The notes under the pieces are model-generated. The model did not search any database, was not told where the DNA came from, and saw only the letters and a list, made by a program, of their open reading frames with translations. Below, piece by piece: positions 16,881 through 26,351 of a stretch of DNA of 64,000 bases (position 1 is the first letter of the stretch; the number at the start of each line of letters is the position of its first letter). Origin of the DNA: Polyangium sp. y55x31 (GTDB taxonomy: Bacteria; Myxococcota_A; Polyangia; Polyangiales; Polyangiaceae); contig NZ_JARZHG010000003.1 in assembly GCF_029946505.1 (NCBI RefSeq), positions 1 through 64,000 on the forward strand. The letters run 5' to 3'. Position numbers and translations under genes: made by a program.

Positions 16881-18980
16881 GTGACGAATCTTCATGTTGC
16901 ACGAAAGGTCGGAGCGTCGTTCGTCGCGGCGAGGTATACGGCGTTGTTCATGTTCGCTGCAGTGGTCGCATGCGGCGACACCGACGACACGACCAGCACG
17001 ATGGGAAGCGCGGCCGGCGGGATGGGCGGGATGGGCGGGGCCGGCGGGATGGGCGGCGTGGGCGGTGCCGGCGGGATGGGCGGCGTGGGCGGGGTCGGCG
17101 GTGTCGGCGGAATGGGCGGTACCGGCGGTGCCGGCGGAATGGGCGGCGTGGGCGGTGCCGGCGGAATGGGCGGCATGGGCGGGGCCGGCGGCGCGATGGT
17201 CGATTTCTGCACCGACCCTCCGCCCGCGGAGAGCGTCACGTCGGACGCGATGTGCCAGTTCACCGCTCCGCCAGGCGAGCTCAATCCCGTCGTGAAATGG
17301 CGCAAGGACACGTTCGACGTCGCCCCCGCGTACAACCAGGTCATCGTGACGCCGGTCGTCGGCAATCTGAACGACGACAACGGAGACGGGATGGTCGACG
17401 CGAAGGACGTCCCCGATATCGTCTTCACCACGTACAGCGGCTCCACGGGGTGGTTCGGCGATGGGTACCTTCGCGCGATCTCGGGCAAGGACGGCGCGGA
17501 GCTCTGGAGCGTGCCCGGCCCGCGAGGCGCCGCGGGCGTGGCCATCGGGGACGCGGATCGAAACGGCTCGCCCGAGGTGTACACGATCGACAATGGGGGC
17601 AGTTTGCTCGCGTTCGATAACCTCGGGACGCCCCTCTGGAGCTGCCCCGCCGGCGTCGGAGCGTATGGGTATCCTGCCATCGCAGACGCCGACGGTACGG
17701 GGAACGCCGAGATCCTCGCGGGGAGCACCGTCTGCGCCAGCGACGGGCAGGTGAGGGTGAAGACGGCCCTCTTCCACGACTGGTATTTCGGGGCCCTCGA
17801 TTTCCATAGCCCCACATCGTTTTTCGTCGATCTGGATCAGGACGGCACGATGGAAATCGTGAGCGGCGTGGGGGTGAGCCGGCTCGATGGGTCGACGCTG
17901 TGGACCGGGCCGGGCGGACATGCCGCCGTGGCCAACTTCGACATCGCAGGCGCGGATCCGATGATGCCCGAGATCGTCGTGGTTCATGCCGGCACAGTGT
18001 CCATCCTGCATCCGGGCGACGGAACCACGATATGGAGCCGCTCCGGGGTGCTCGGCGCCTACGGCGGCCCGCCGACCGTCGCCGATTTCGACGGTGATGG
18101 GAAGCCCGAGATCGGCGTCGCGGCGAGCGCGGTGTACGCGGTGCTGGATCCGGAGGACGCGGACGGGGTCCTGTGGACGGCGCCCATCCAGGACAACACC
18201 TCGTTCGTCACGGGATCGTCCGTCTTCGATTTCAATGGCGACGCCAAGGCGGAGGTGGTCTACGCGGACGAGCAGACCTTGTGGATCTTCGATGGATCGA
18301 CGGGCAATGTCGTCGCGCAGATGTCCGAGCACGTGAGCGCGACGTATCACGAGTATCCCGTCATGGCGGACGTCGACGCCGACGGCCACGCGGACATCGT
18401 CCTCGCGTCGAACAACGGGTATTTCGCGGGGCCGTGGACGGGCATCACCGTGCTGTCGGGCGCCGACAACGATTGGGCCACGGGCCGGCCCGTGTGGAAC
18501 CAGCACGCCTACCACATCACGAACGTGGACGACGACCTTCGTAGCCCTGCAAAGGAAATGCCTCACTGGCTCGGACGCAACTCGTTCCGCGAGGGCGGCT
18601 TCAGCGCGCTCGGCGCGCTCGTCGCGCCGGATCTCGTCCCCGTCGTATTCGCGAGCTGCAACGAGAGTTGCCCCGCGTCGGGCCGGCTCGTCTTCCGCGT
18701 GGAAAACCGAGGCGCCGGCACCGCGCCGGTGGGGCTCTCCTGGGCCATTCAAGGCGTGGCGCAAGATGGGACGAAGACGTTGCTCGCGTCCGGTAAGCTC
18801 GACGAGCCGCTCGCGCCGGGTTGGTCCTCGAAGCCCCTGGAATCGACGGTCGAGGCCAGCACGGCCGCGGGATTCGTGAGCCTCGTGCTCTCGGTCGACG
18901 AAGATGGCGCCGGCAACGCAATCGCAAGCGAATGCGTGGAGAACAACAACGAGATCACGCTCCCGGCGATCTGCCCGTGA
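16881..18980 (+). CDS. FG-GAP/VCBS-repeat lipoprotein
   Basis: A 699-residue protein read from GTG 16881, chosen because GGAGGA at 16867-16873 is well placed and the signal peptide then begins at once. Lipobox VVAC (Cys31) is followed by about 60 residues of GGMGG/GGAGG repeats, a flexible tether. The globular part has FG-GAP/VCBS-type blades with D-x-D-x-D-G calcium loops (GDADRNGSPEVYTID, VDLDQDGTMEIVSG, VADFDGDGKPEIGV, ADVDADGHADIVLAS), so a beta-propeller displayed on the surface is likely. A C-terminal CARDB-like beta domain (LVPVVFASCNESCPASGRL...) ends the protein. Adhesion or carbohydrate binding is plausible. Its stop is 7 bp from the convergent kinase gene. Confidence 0.85.
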   Translation: MTNLHVARKVGASFVAARYTALFMFAAVVACGDTDDTTSTMGSAAGGMGGMGGAGGMGGVGGAGGMGGVGGVGGVGGMGGTGGAGGMGGVGGAGGMGGMGGAGGAMVDFCTDPPPAESVTSDAMCQFTAPPGELNPVVKWRKDTFDVAPAYNQVIVTPVVGNLNDDNGDGMVDAKDVPDIVFTTYSGSTGWFGDGYLRAISGKDGAELWSVPGPRGAAGVAIGDADRNGSPEVYTIDNGGSLLAFDNLGTPLWSCPAGVGAYGYPAIADADGTGNAEILAGSTVCASDGQVRVKTALFHDWYFGALDFHSPTSFFVDLDQDGTMEIVSGVGVSRLDGSTLWTGPGGHAAVANFDIAGADPMMPEIVVVHAGTVSILHPGDGTTIWSRSGVLGAYGGPPTVADFDGDGKPEIGVAASAVYAVLDPEDADGVLWTAPIQDNTSFVTGSSVFDFNGDAKAEVVYADEQTLWIFDGSTGNVVAQMSEHVSATYHEYPVMADVDADGHADIVLASNNGYFAGPWTGITVLSGADNDWATGRPVWNQHAYHITNVDDDLRSPAKEMPHWLGRNSFREGGFSALGALVAPDLVPVVFASCNESCPASGRLVFRVENRGAGTAPVGLSWAIQGVAQDGTKTLLASGKLDEPLAPGWSSKPLESTVEASTAAGFVSLVLSVDEDGAGNAIASECVENNNEITLPAICP

Positions 18981-18987
18981 ACCGGTA

Positions 18988-21900
18988 TCAAATCCGCCGG
19001 CGCGCGCGGCCCATGGCGTAGGCGATGCCGCTCTGGAGCGTTCCCTTGGTCACGATCGCGGCGAGGTCGAGGTCGAGGTCCACGATCGCGCGCGCGAAGT
19101 CCGGGCGCATGCCCGTCAGGACGACCTCGGCGCCGATCAGGCGGAGCGCGCTCGCCGATTGGAGCAATGCGCCGGCCGCGCGCGCGTCCACGCGCTTCAT
19201 TCCCGTGACGTCGATGATGACCGTGCGCGCCCCGTGTCGCTGGGTTCCGTGGAGGACCGCGTCCATCATCGCCTCGGCGCGTTGCGTGTCCACCGTCCCG
19301 ATGAGGGGGAGCACGAGGATCTCCTCGGTGATCGGGATGAGCGGCATCGAGAGCTCCTCGAGCCGCGCGCTTTGCATCTGGATCATCTCCTCCTGAAGCG
19401 CGGCGCGCGCGGTCTCCGCCTGCGCGCGCTCCTCGAGCTCTCGCTCCAGGCGTTCTTTGGCCGCGGAGAGCTCCTCGGTGCGGCGGGCGATTCCCTGCTC
19501 GAGGTGCTGGTTGAGCTCCCGGAGCTCGGCGCTCACCGATTGCAGTCGCTCATAAAGCATCGCATTCTCGATGGAGATGACCGCCTGCGCGCAGAGCATC
19601 TGCAAGAACTCCAGCCGCTCCTCGGCGAACGCGCCCGCGGTGCGGTTGTGCTCGAGGTACAGGACGCCGCGACAGCGGCCCTGGTGGATCAATGCGACGG
19701 CGAGCACGCTCTGAGGAGCGGCGCTCCTCACGTGGGCGTCCGCCGCGAAACGCGGGTCACGCGCGGCGCTCTCCAGCACGAGCGGCTCTTGCGTACGAGC
19801 GACGTAGCGGACGATGGATTGGGCCAGATCCGCGCGCGCTTCGAGGGGCGTGTCGAGCCGAGACTCCACGAGATCCGGGCTGACCTGGAACCGGGCCTCG
19901 ACGACCCACGTTCCGCTCCGATCGAGGATCAAAAAGCCACGCTCCGCCCCGGCATTGGCGAGGATGATGCGCATCAGCCGCTCGATGAGGTGATCCAGGA
20001 CGATCTCGCCGGAGAGCGCCTGCGCCGCGCGAACGGCCGTCGTCAGGTCGAGCAGCTTGCCGACCGTGGATCGGCTCGAGAGGGTCGCGCCCATCTCGAT
20101 GGCAGGGGTGGGCGGGACGTCCGGCGCAGACAAAAGGGCCCTGTGTTTTCTCTCGAGCTGCGCGACCTTGACCGAGGCACCCCAGCGGAGGTAGCCGTAA
20201 TGGGCCTCGATCAAATACGTGCGGGCATTTTTCGATTGTCCCCGCCCGAGGAAGAAGAGGCCATAAAGCTCGTTCGCGATCGCCTCGTCCTGCGCGAAGC
20301 CGTGCTTGCCGGCCAGCGCAATGGCCTGCTCGTAGGCATCGATGGCTTCGCTGGGGCGCCCTTCGAGCCTCGCGATCTCGGCCGCGACGAGGGCATGCCG
20401 GTGGGCGGTGTTCTCCGGGCAGGCGTCCGCGAGCGAGGAGAGTTTGTCCCGGTAACGGGTGAGCCGATCGAGCAGGCGCGGCTTCTCCTCGGGCAACGCG
20501 CCCGGGTGAACCGCGGCGAGCACGAGGCTCGCATAAAATGGCAGATCGGTCGGCCAGTGATGTCCCACGACCGCCCCCGCGCCCTCCTCGGCGCTCTCGA
20601 TGAGCGGGAGCGCCGCTTCGGGACGGTCGTGCAGGAAAAGCGTGAGCGTCTTGTAGGTGAAATAAAGGACCCGGACAAACCCCATCATGACCGGATCGAG
20701 GCCCGCGACCCACGCCGACTCGTCGAATGTCCCGTCGCTGAAGGACGTGGGGCTCTCGGTGTCTCCACGCATGCAGGCGATCGCCTGCTGGACCGCGAGG
20801 AGCTGCGCGGTCGACATGGGGTTCTGGATCCGCTTCAGGATGGCGCTGCTGCGACGCGCCTCCGCGGTCACGACGTCGAGCGGCTCGCCCAGCCGAAAGA
20901 GCGTCACCGGGACGAAGACGCACGCGAACGAGCCATACACGAGCTCTCCCGACTGGAGGCTCAATTGCCGGGCCCGCGCGAAGTGCGGGACCACCCGCCG
21001 CAGCGGATGCGCATAACCGGCGAACGTCGCGAACGATTGGGTCACCTTGCAGAGGAGCGCCGGGTCGCCGTGCGCCTCGGCGAGCCTGAGCCCGACCTCG
21101 CCGAAGACGCGGCTCTCGGCATAACGTCCCAGCGCTCCGGCCAAATAGAAGCCGTACGACACGTAGGATTGAGCGGTCGCGCCGCAATGGCCACGCGTCA
21201 TCCCGCGCAAGGTCTGCGTGGCAAGGACGAGCTTCCAGAACCGGATGTCGATGCAGTACGCAGGGACCAGCAGATCGGGCAGGATCCGGGCCGCCGCGAG
21301 CTCCTCGGGATCCGTGAGCTCAGGCGACGCGAGGAGCGCGCGGGCGCCTCCATCCGCGAGGAGCCGATCGATTCGCTCCACCTCGCGCGTCGCGGTCTCC
21401 TCGGCCTCCTCCGGCGTCAGGGGGAGGTCGACGCCGAGCAGCGCGAGGCCCGCGCGCCCCGCGTCCATCGCCTCGGAGAATCGCCCGAGCGAGGTGTACA
21501 TGATGGCACGCACGCCGTATGCGTCTGCGCGCTGCCACGCGCGGCCGGCCCGCCCGAGGATGATGTCGATGAGCGCGTCGGCCTGCGCGGAGCGCCCCGC
21601 CATGGCCTCGCATTCCGCCTGATTTCGGACGAGCGCGAACGTCAGGTCGTCTTCGTCAATCCACCCCTCGTCGTGGACCAGGGCGATGCCCGCCGCAAAA
21701 AAGGACGCCGCCTCGCTGTATGCTCCTTGGCCCTTCGCGGCCCGGCCGGCCTGTAGATTGAGCCGCGCGACGGCACGCTTCTCCGCGCCTCCGTGGAGGC
21801 GAGCTGCCCCCGCATTGAGCTGGCGGGCCGCGTCGAAGAGCTCCTCGGGCCGCGCGCCCTCGCCGAGCGCACGATGGAGCCGCCGTCCGATTCGCAGGTG

Positions 21901-24078
21901 GACCCCGGCCCGGACCTCGGCCGGGGCCAGCGCGTACGCCGCCTGCTCGACGCGATCGTGCAGGAATCGATATCGCGCATTGAGCGCGGTATCGCCGTCG
22001 ACGGCGGTCCCGCCCGTGGTATCGACGCCGGAAGCGACGCTCGGCACCTCGCCGTCCCCCGACGTCGGCAGGAGCAGGTAATCCTGATCCAGGGGCACGA
22101 TGAACCCCTCCCGGAGCGCGGGCCAAAGCGAGGCGGCCACGCGGTCCGGGGATTCGTCGGCGATCGCATGCAGCGTCGCCAGGTCGAACTCGCGGCCGAT
22201 GCATGCCGCGATGGATAGAATCCGTTGGGCCCGAAGATCGAGCTGCCCGAGGCGCGTGGCCATGAGATCGGCCACGTTGTCCGCGATTCGCGCCGCCGCG
22301 ATCTCCGCGTCGTCCCACGTCCATTTCCCCTCGGCTCGATCCGCGCGAAAGAGGCCGTCGCGATGGAGCGCGAGGAGGAGCTGCGAGAGGAAAAACGGAT
22401 TGCCCCCCGTCTTTGCCCCGAGCTGGCCGGCGAGCGTCCGGAGGCGCGCCGGATCGCTCCGCGGGAATGTGTCCCCGAGGAGCCGCACGATGCTCTCCTC
22501 GTCGAGCGGACGGATCACGAGCTCCGTCGGGATCACGCCCTGCTTCCGCATTTCGCTCAGCGTCATTCGAAGCGGGTGCGTGTCGTCCACCTCGTTGTCG
22601 CGATAGGCGCCCATGAGCACGACGGCGCTCCCGGCCGGATCCGTCGTGAGCAGGCGCATGAGCCAGAGCGATGCGGCGTCGGCCCATTGCAGATCGTCGA
22701 TGAAGAAGACGAGCAGGCGCTGCGGGCCGGAGAGGGCGCGGACGAAGCTCTGCATCAGCATCCCGAGCCTGTTCTGCGCCTCGACGGGGCCCGCGGGGGG
22801 GGCAGGGGGCTGAGGGCCGATGACGCGCTCGAGCTCGGGAACGAGGTCGATGAGGAGCGAGCCGCCCTCGCCCAGCGCCGCGAGGAGCGCGATTCGGCGC
22901 TCCGCGAACCGATCCGGCGGCTCGCTGAGCACGCCCTTCACGAGCTCGCGGAAAATCTGAAGGAACGCGCTGAACGGCATGTCGCGGCGCAATGCGTCGA
23001 ACTTACCGGAAACGAGCTGGCCGCCTCGAAGCGCGAGGGCGCGCTGCACCTCCTGGACGAGCACCGATTTGCCGACGCCCGCCGCGCCCGCGAGCAGGAC
23101 GATCTCCGCCCCGCCGCGGCTCATTCTGTCGAACGTCGAAAGGAGGGACGCGACTTCGGCTTCGCGCCCGTAGAGCTTCTCCGGAATGGTCAGCGTATCG
23201 CGGATGTCCCTGCGCCCGAGCTCGAACGCCTCGACGGCGCCGCCGGCGTCGAGCGCCGCGACGCACCGCGAAAGGTCGGCCGCGAGCGCGGCGGCCTGCT
23301 GATAACGGTCCTCTGCGGCCTTGGCGAGGAGCTTCATGACGATCGCCGACACGACGTCAGGGATCCCGCTCCGCCGCTCGTGAGGGGGCGTGGGCACTCT
23401 CGCGGCGTGGCTGTGCACCAGATCGATGGGGTCCTGCTCGTCGAACGGCGGGGCGCCGGTCAGCATCTCGTAGATCGTGGCGCCGAGGGAATAGAGATCC
23501 GCGCGGGAGTCGACCGTGCGTCGGAGGAGGCCGGTCTGCTCGGGGGCGATATAGGCGAGCGTCCCTTCAATGAAGGCGTGACCTCCTGCCGGTGGGCTCT
23601 CGTGGGACAGGAGCGTGGCGATGCCGAAATCGATGAGCCGGACGTCGGAGGGGCGCTCCCCCACGAGGATATTGCTCGGGTTGACGTCTTTATGGATGAC
23701 GCCGCGCGCGTGGACGCTGTCGAGGATCCGCGCGACCGCGAGCGCGATGTCGAGGCAGGCGCGGAGATCGAGCGGGCCGCGTCGCAGGCGGAGAGCGAGC
23801 GACTCGCCGCCGGTGTCTTCCAGGATGAGCGCGAGGCCGGCGCCGTACCGGACGAGCGCGTGGGCCTTGATGATGCCCGGGCCCTCCAGCATGCGCAGGA
23901 TGGCATGCTCGTGGCGTAGCCTGGCCAGCTCGCGCGGGTGCGGGTGCTCCCCCCTCGTCACCTTGAGCACGACAGGCGTGCGGTCGCTGTCCCGGAGGCC
24001 ACGGAAAAGGGCCACCGTAGGCCCCTCGTGAATCTTTTGGAATCCAGAATGGTTTGGGATGAAGAGCGTGGCATCCAT
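18988..24078 (-). CDS. Ser/Thr kinase-AAA ATPase-TPR-GAF-STAS signalling protein
   Basis: A 1,696-residue protein from ATG 24078. Kinase domain (about 8-275): ATP Lys39 (VVLKV), catalytic VIHKDVNPSN with D131, DFG at 150-152, APEQ activation-loop end. AAA/STAND ATPase: LYGRE at 302-306 and Walker A GAAGVGKS (331-338), followed by a long alpha-helical (TPR-like) region. A GAF domain occupies roughly 1,330-1,480, then a coiled coil (LNQHLEQGIARRTEEL), then a STAS domain at the C-terminus (VIIDVTGMKRVDARAAGALL; AEVVLTGMRP). Related myxobacterial proteins often end in a histidine kinase; here a RsbR-like STAS replaces it, suggesting links to a stressosome or partner-switching circuit. Where RsbR has the phosphorylated Thr positions this STAS appears to have Ala. 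Confidence 0.88.
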   Translation of the reverse strand: MDATLFIPNHSGFQKIHEGPTVALFRGLRDSDRTPVVLKVTRGEHPHPRELARLRHEHAILRMLEGPGIIKAHALVRYGAGLALILEDTGGESLALRLRRGPLDLRACLDIALAVARILDSVHARGVIHKDVNPSNILVGERPSDVRLIDFGIATLLSHESPPAGGHAFIEGTLAYIAPEQTGLLRRTVDSRADLYSLGATIYEMLTGAPPFDEQDPIDLVHSHAARVPTPPHERRSGIPDVVSAIVMKLLAKAAEDRYQQAAALAADLSRCVAALDAGGAVEAFELGRRDIRDTLTIPEKLYGREAEVASLLSTFDRMSRGGAEIVLLAGAAGVGKSVLVQEVQRALALRGGQLVSGKFDALRRDMPFSAFLQIFRELVKGVLSEPPDRFAERRIALLAALGEGGSLLIDLVPELERVIGPQPPAPPAGPVEAQNRLGMLMQSFVRALSGPQRLLVFFIDDLQWADAASLWLMRLLTTDPAGSAVVLMGAYRDNEVDDTHPLRMTLSEMRKQGVIPTELVIRPLDEESIVRLLGDTFPRSDPARLRTLAGQLGAKTGGNPFFLSQLLLALHRDGLFRADRAEGKWTWDDAEIAAARIADNVADLMATRLGQLDLRAQRILSIAACIGREFDLATLHAIADESPDRVAASLWPALREGFIVPLDQDYLLLPTSGDGEVPSVASGVDTTGGTAVDGDTALNARYRFLHDRVEQAAYALAPAEVRAGVHLRIGRRLHRALGEGARPEELFDAARQLNAGAARLHGGAEKRAVARLNLQAGRAAKGQGAYSEAASFFAAGIALVHDEGWIDEDDLTFALVRNQAECEAMAGRSAQADALIDIILGRAGRAWQRADAYGVRAIMYTSLGRFSEAMDAGRAGLALLGVDLPLTPEEAEETATREVERIDRLLADGGARALLASPELTDPEELAAARILPDLLVPAYCIDIRFWKLVLATQTLRGMTRGHCGATAQSYVSYGFYLAGALGRYAESRVFGEVGLRLAEAHGDPALLCKVTQSFATFAGYAHPLRRVVPHFARARQLSLQSGELVYGSFACVFVPVTLFRLGEPLDVVTAEARRSSAILKRIQNPMSTAQLLAVQQAIACMRGDTESPTSFSDGTFDESAWVAGLDPVMMGFVRVLYFTYKTLTLFLHDRPEAALPLIESAEEGAGAVVGHHWPTDLPFYASLVLAAVHPGALPEEKPRLLDRLTRYRDKLSSLADACPENTAHRHALVAAEIARLEGRPSEAIDAYEQAIALAGKHGFAQDEAIANELYGLFFLGRGQSKNARTYLIEAHYGYLRWGASVKVAQLERKHRALLSAPDVPPTPAIEMGATLSSRSTVGKLLDLTTAVRAAQALSGEIVLDHLIERLMRIILANAGAERGFLILDRSGTWVVEARFQVSPDLVESRLDTPLEARADLAQSIVRYVARTQEPLVLESAARDPRFAADAHVRSAAPQSVLAVALIHQGRCRGVLYLEHNRTAGAFAEERLEFLQMLCAQAVISIENAMLYERLQSVSAELRELNQHLEQGIARRTEELSAAKERLERELEERAQAETARAALQEEMIQMQSARLEELSMPLIPITEEILVLPLIGTVDTQRAEAMMDAVLHGTQRHGARTVIIDVTGMKRVDARAAGALLQSASALRLIGAEVVLTGMRPDFARAIVDLDLDLAAIVTKGTLQSGIAYAMGRARRRI

Positions 24079-24429
24079 GGTGTAGAGCGTTGCCCTTTTC
24101 GGCCCCGAAGGTTGTACGGGCCAAGGTTTCACAACGCGTAAAATTCGTCAACGCCGACTTGTTCCGAACTTTCGTGTTCGGGCGGCCCATGGAAGACAAC
24201 GATTTCGGCGACGCAGAGAATGCCGCGGTGCGCCACTTCCGGTGAAACCGAATCTAGGTCAAACAATGTCCGGGCCACGGAATCAATGCCCTGCGTGCGC
24301 CACGGACGGTGCTATTCTATTGATATCTCGTGCGCGCCGACCCCGTTTTGGATGGCGCATGACCGCGCGGGTTGTCATGCGCGTCGGCGACGCGGGATTG
24401 ATGTCAACATCGATGTCATGAGGTGATCC
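24079..24429. promoter_or_regulatory. Divergent promoter region with operator-like repeats
   Basis: The 351 bp separate the giant kinase gene from the SnoaL-like gene. No ORF is supported. An inverted repeat CCGAAC-N6-GTTCGG lies at 24164-24181. Close to the plus-strand gene, GATGTCAACATC (24400-24411) is an inverted repeat (GATGT-CA-ACATC) and is followed by a second GATGTCA at 24412, overlapping a CATCGATG palindrome. These could be operator sites; no cognate regulator is adjacent. Confidence 0.4.
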
Positions 24430-24888
24430 ATGTCAGGAAACGGCCAGATCAAGCAAAGGCTCGAAATCCACGATCTCGTCGCCAGGTTCGCTGATCTCGT
24501 GAACCGCAAGGCGATGAATGAAATGCACCACCTCTTCACGCCGGACGCGGTGCTCGACATCACCGGGTTCCAGCACATCGTCGGTCGCGATAACATCATC
24601 ACGTTCCTGACCGACATCCTGAGCCTCTGGAGCGGTATCGTTCAGGCGGTCCACTCCGGCACCGTCGAGCTCGTGTCGGACACGCACCCCCACCGGGCCA
24701 CGGGGCGCTGGTACCTGAGCGAGTTCGGCGTGAAAGAGGGCGTCGACACCTATGTGGGCGGCGTCTACAGCGATGATTACGTGCGGACGGCGACCGGATT
24801 CCGGTTCACGCGGCGTCGGTTCGATCTCCTTTACATGCGCGCCGGGACGACCGTCACGGCCCAGCCGTTCCCCTCCGACCTGCCGTGA
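24430..24888 (+). CDS. SnoaL-like (NTF2 fold) protein
   Basis: A 152-residue cytosolic protein with the NTF2/SnoaL-like cone fold: LEIHDLVARFADLVNRKAMNEMHHLFTPDAVLDIT near the N-terminus, GRDNIITFL, then the beta-sheet run HSGTVELVSDTHPHRATGRWYLSEFGV and FRFTRRRFDLLYMR. Members include polyketide cyclases, dehydratases and ligand-binding proteins; an active-site Asp/His pair may be present (D9xx, H33) but I cannot assign a reaction. AGGTGA precedes the ATG. The acetoacetate-decarboxylase-like gene follows at 118 bp on the same strand and may act with it. Confidence 0.82.
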   Translation: MSGNGQIKQRLEIHDLVARFADLVNRKAMNEMHHLFTPDAVLDITGFQHIVGRDNIITFLTDILSLWSGIVQAVHSGTVELVSDTHPHRATGRWYLSEFGVKEGVDTYVGGVYSDDYVRTATGFRFTRRRFDLLYMRAGTTVTAQPFPSDLP

Positions 24889-25005
24889 CGAGCCTGCCCG
24901 GCGCCGACCTCGAGCCATTGCGCCGCGTATGTCGAGCGCGTTGAGCGCGGAACCACGAAGCCGAGCTTGACAGCGGGCATCCTTTCTGTGCTTCCTTTCC
25001 AGGTC

Positions 25006-25674
25006 ATGCCTCCCACGCCCGATGTGCCTCGTGTTCCCGCCCCTTGGACACTCGGCGGAGACGCTTATGTGGTCATGCTCCGGCTCCCCCCGCGGCTGAT
25101 CGAGGAGGGCAGCTTCGTGCCGGAGCCGCTCCGGGGGCGGGCCGAGGGTCGCACGGGCGTCTTGATGTTCGTCGATTATACGAGCTCGGACGTCGGGCCC
25201 TATCGCGAGCTGCTCTTCATCCCCAGCCGTTTCCGGGTCGGCGGGGGGCTTTTCTGGTCCATCACGAAGATCTACGTCAGCTCCTGGGACAGCGTGGTGA
25301 ACGGCCGGCAGAACTGGGGAATCCCCAAGGACCGCGCCGATTTCGAGGTGACCCGTGAAGCGGGCGGCGATCGCGTGCGCCTCCATGACGGCGACCACGT
25401 CTTCGCCGACCTCGTGTTCGCGCCGCGTGGCCTGCGCCTGCCCGCCTCGAGTGTGCTCATGCCCGAGGCGCTCCGTACCCTCGTGCAAATCGACGACGAC
25501 CGAGCCTTTTATTATGCGCCCGAGGCTTCCTGCAAGGTGGAGCTCGCCCGTCTCGTCGAGGCCCGCGTCGATTCGGCGCGATTTCCGGACGTATCGCAGG
25601 GCAAGGTCCTCTTCGCGGCGCGACTATCGGATTTCACGCTGCGTTTTCCGATCGCGCGGGTGGAGGCGGCGTAG
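25006..25674 (+). CDS. Acetoacetate-decarboxylase-like protein
   Basis: A 222-residue protein from ATG 25006. It resembles the acetoacetate decarboxylase (ADC) superfamily: PAPWTLGGDAYVVMLRLP at the start, YRELLFIPSRFRV, WSITKIYVSSWDSVVNGRQNWGIPKDRADF in the centre (the W-G-x-P-K motif of the family) and the C-terminal beta strands. In true ADC a Lys in the EFKKL-type motif forms a Schiff base; here the Lys of IPKD is the candidate, so activity is uncertain, and many homologues of this type are uncharacterised. Its 3' end overlaps the convergent DUF417 gene by 41 bp. Confidence 0.78.
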   Translation: MPPTPDVPRVPAPWTLGGDAYVVMLRLPPRLIEEGSFVPEPLRGRAEGRTGVLMFVDYTSSDVGPYRELLFIPSRFRVGGGLFWSITKIYVSSWDSVVNGRQNWGIPKDRADFEVTREAGGDRVRLHDGDHVFADLVFAPRGLRLPASSVLMPEALRTLVQIDDDRAFYYAPEASCKVELARLVEARVDSARFPDVSQGKVLFAARLSDFTLRFPIARVEAA

Positions 25675-26257
25675 GCGCCGCCACGCCTGCACGCGCCAGA
25701 TATGCCTTCGCCGAGTCGGCCATCGTCACGAGCGCGGCTCCGAGCATGATGACGTCCTTGATCACGAGGCGCCCTCGTCCGCTCAGATAAGGAAAGCCGT
25801 GATGGGCGTCGCCGAGGTTCGGCACCCACGCCTCGGGCGTCGTGACGAGGAACGAGAGCGTCACGAAGGACATCCCCACGACGAGGAAGCTTCCGACGGC
25901 TCCGATCGCCGGCCGCCACCAGTGCGCGGCGACGAGCACGCCGAGCGCCACGATGACGATGCCCAGGCCGATCGCAAAGCCGTACGTGTGATTCGCCGCG
26001 TGCCAAGCGCGGTTTTCGGCAATGAGCTGGCCCTCCTGGTTCATGTGGCTCAGGTATTCGCGCGCCGGGTGACCGTAGAAGAAGCTCATGAACGGGCTGT
26101 TCGCGACGAACGGGACGATGCCGTCGGCCTCGTAGGCTGCGAACTTGAGCGCGCCGATCCACACCAGAACGATGACGAGCCCGGCACGGAGCGTGTTCAT
26201 CGCGACGCGGTCCGCCTGCGCGGCCCAGCCAAAGAGCTTCGTGAGATCGATGCGCAT
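25634..26257 (-). CDS. DUF417/YkgB-family inner-membrane protein
   Basis: A 207-residue membrane protein with four hydrophobic spans (LRAGLVIVLVWIGALKF near 22-38; FAIGLGIVIVALGVLVAAHW; AIGAVGSFLVVGMSFVTLSFLV; VIMLGAALVTMADS). The family signature VIVLVWIGALKFAAYEADGIVPFVANSPFMSFFY is typical of YkgB/RclC proteins, which in E. coli are part of a reactive-chlorine response. ATG 26257 with AGGAG at good spacing is chosen over the longer frame. The gene is convergent with the ADC-like gene, with overlapping 3' ends. Confidence 0.85.
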   Translation of the reverse strand: MRIDLTKLFGWAAQADRVAMNTLRAGLVIVLVWIGALKFAAYEADGIVPFVANSPFMSFFYGHPAREYLSHMNQEGQLIAENRAWHAANHTYGFAIGLGIVIVALGVLVAAHWWRPAIGAVGSFLVVGMSFVTLSFLVTTPEAWVPNLGDAHHGFPYLSGRGRLVIKDVIMLGAALVTMADSAKAYLARAGVAAPTPPPPARSENAA

Positions 26258-26351
26258 GTCCCTTCTCCTGCGTGCGTGCCCGCTCCGCACGGTCGGCAGA
26301 GGGGCTTCACGGGCGAAGGTCGCGAGCGCGGGACGAATTACGCGCGCCGGT

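Noticed and set aside
16990-17200. Regular GGCGGGATGGGC-type repeats that could be taken for a CRISPR or minisatellite
   Set aside because: They are in frame and encode the Gly/Met tether of the FG-GAP lipoprotein; there are no unique spacers.
24967-24995. TTGACA upstream of the ADC-like gene as a promoter
   Set aside because: At 17-bp spacing the -10 position reads GCTTCC, so the pair is not convincing.
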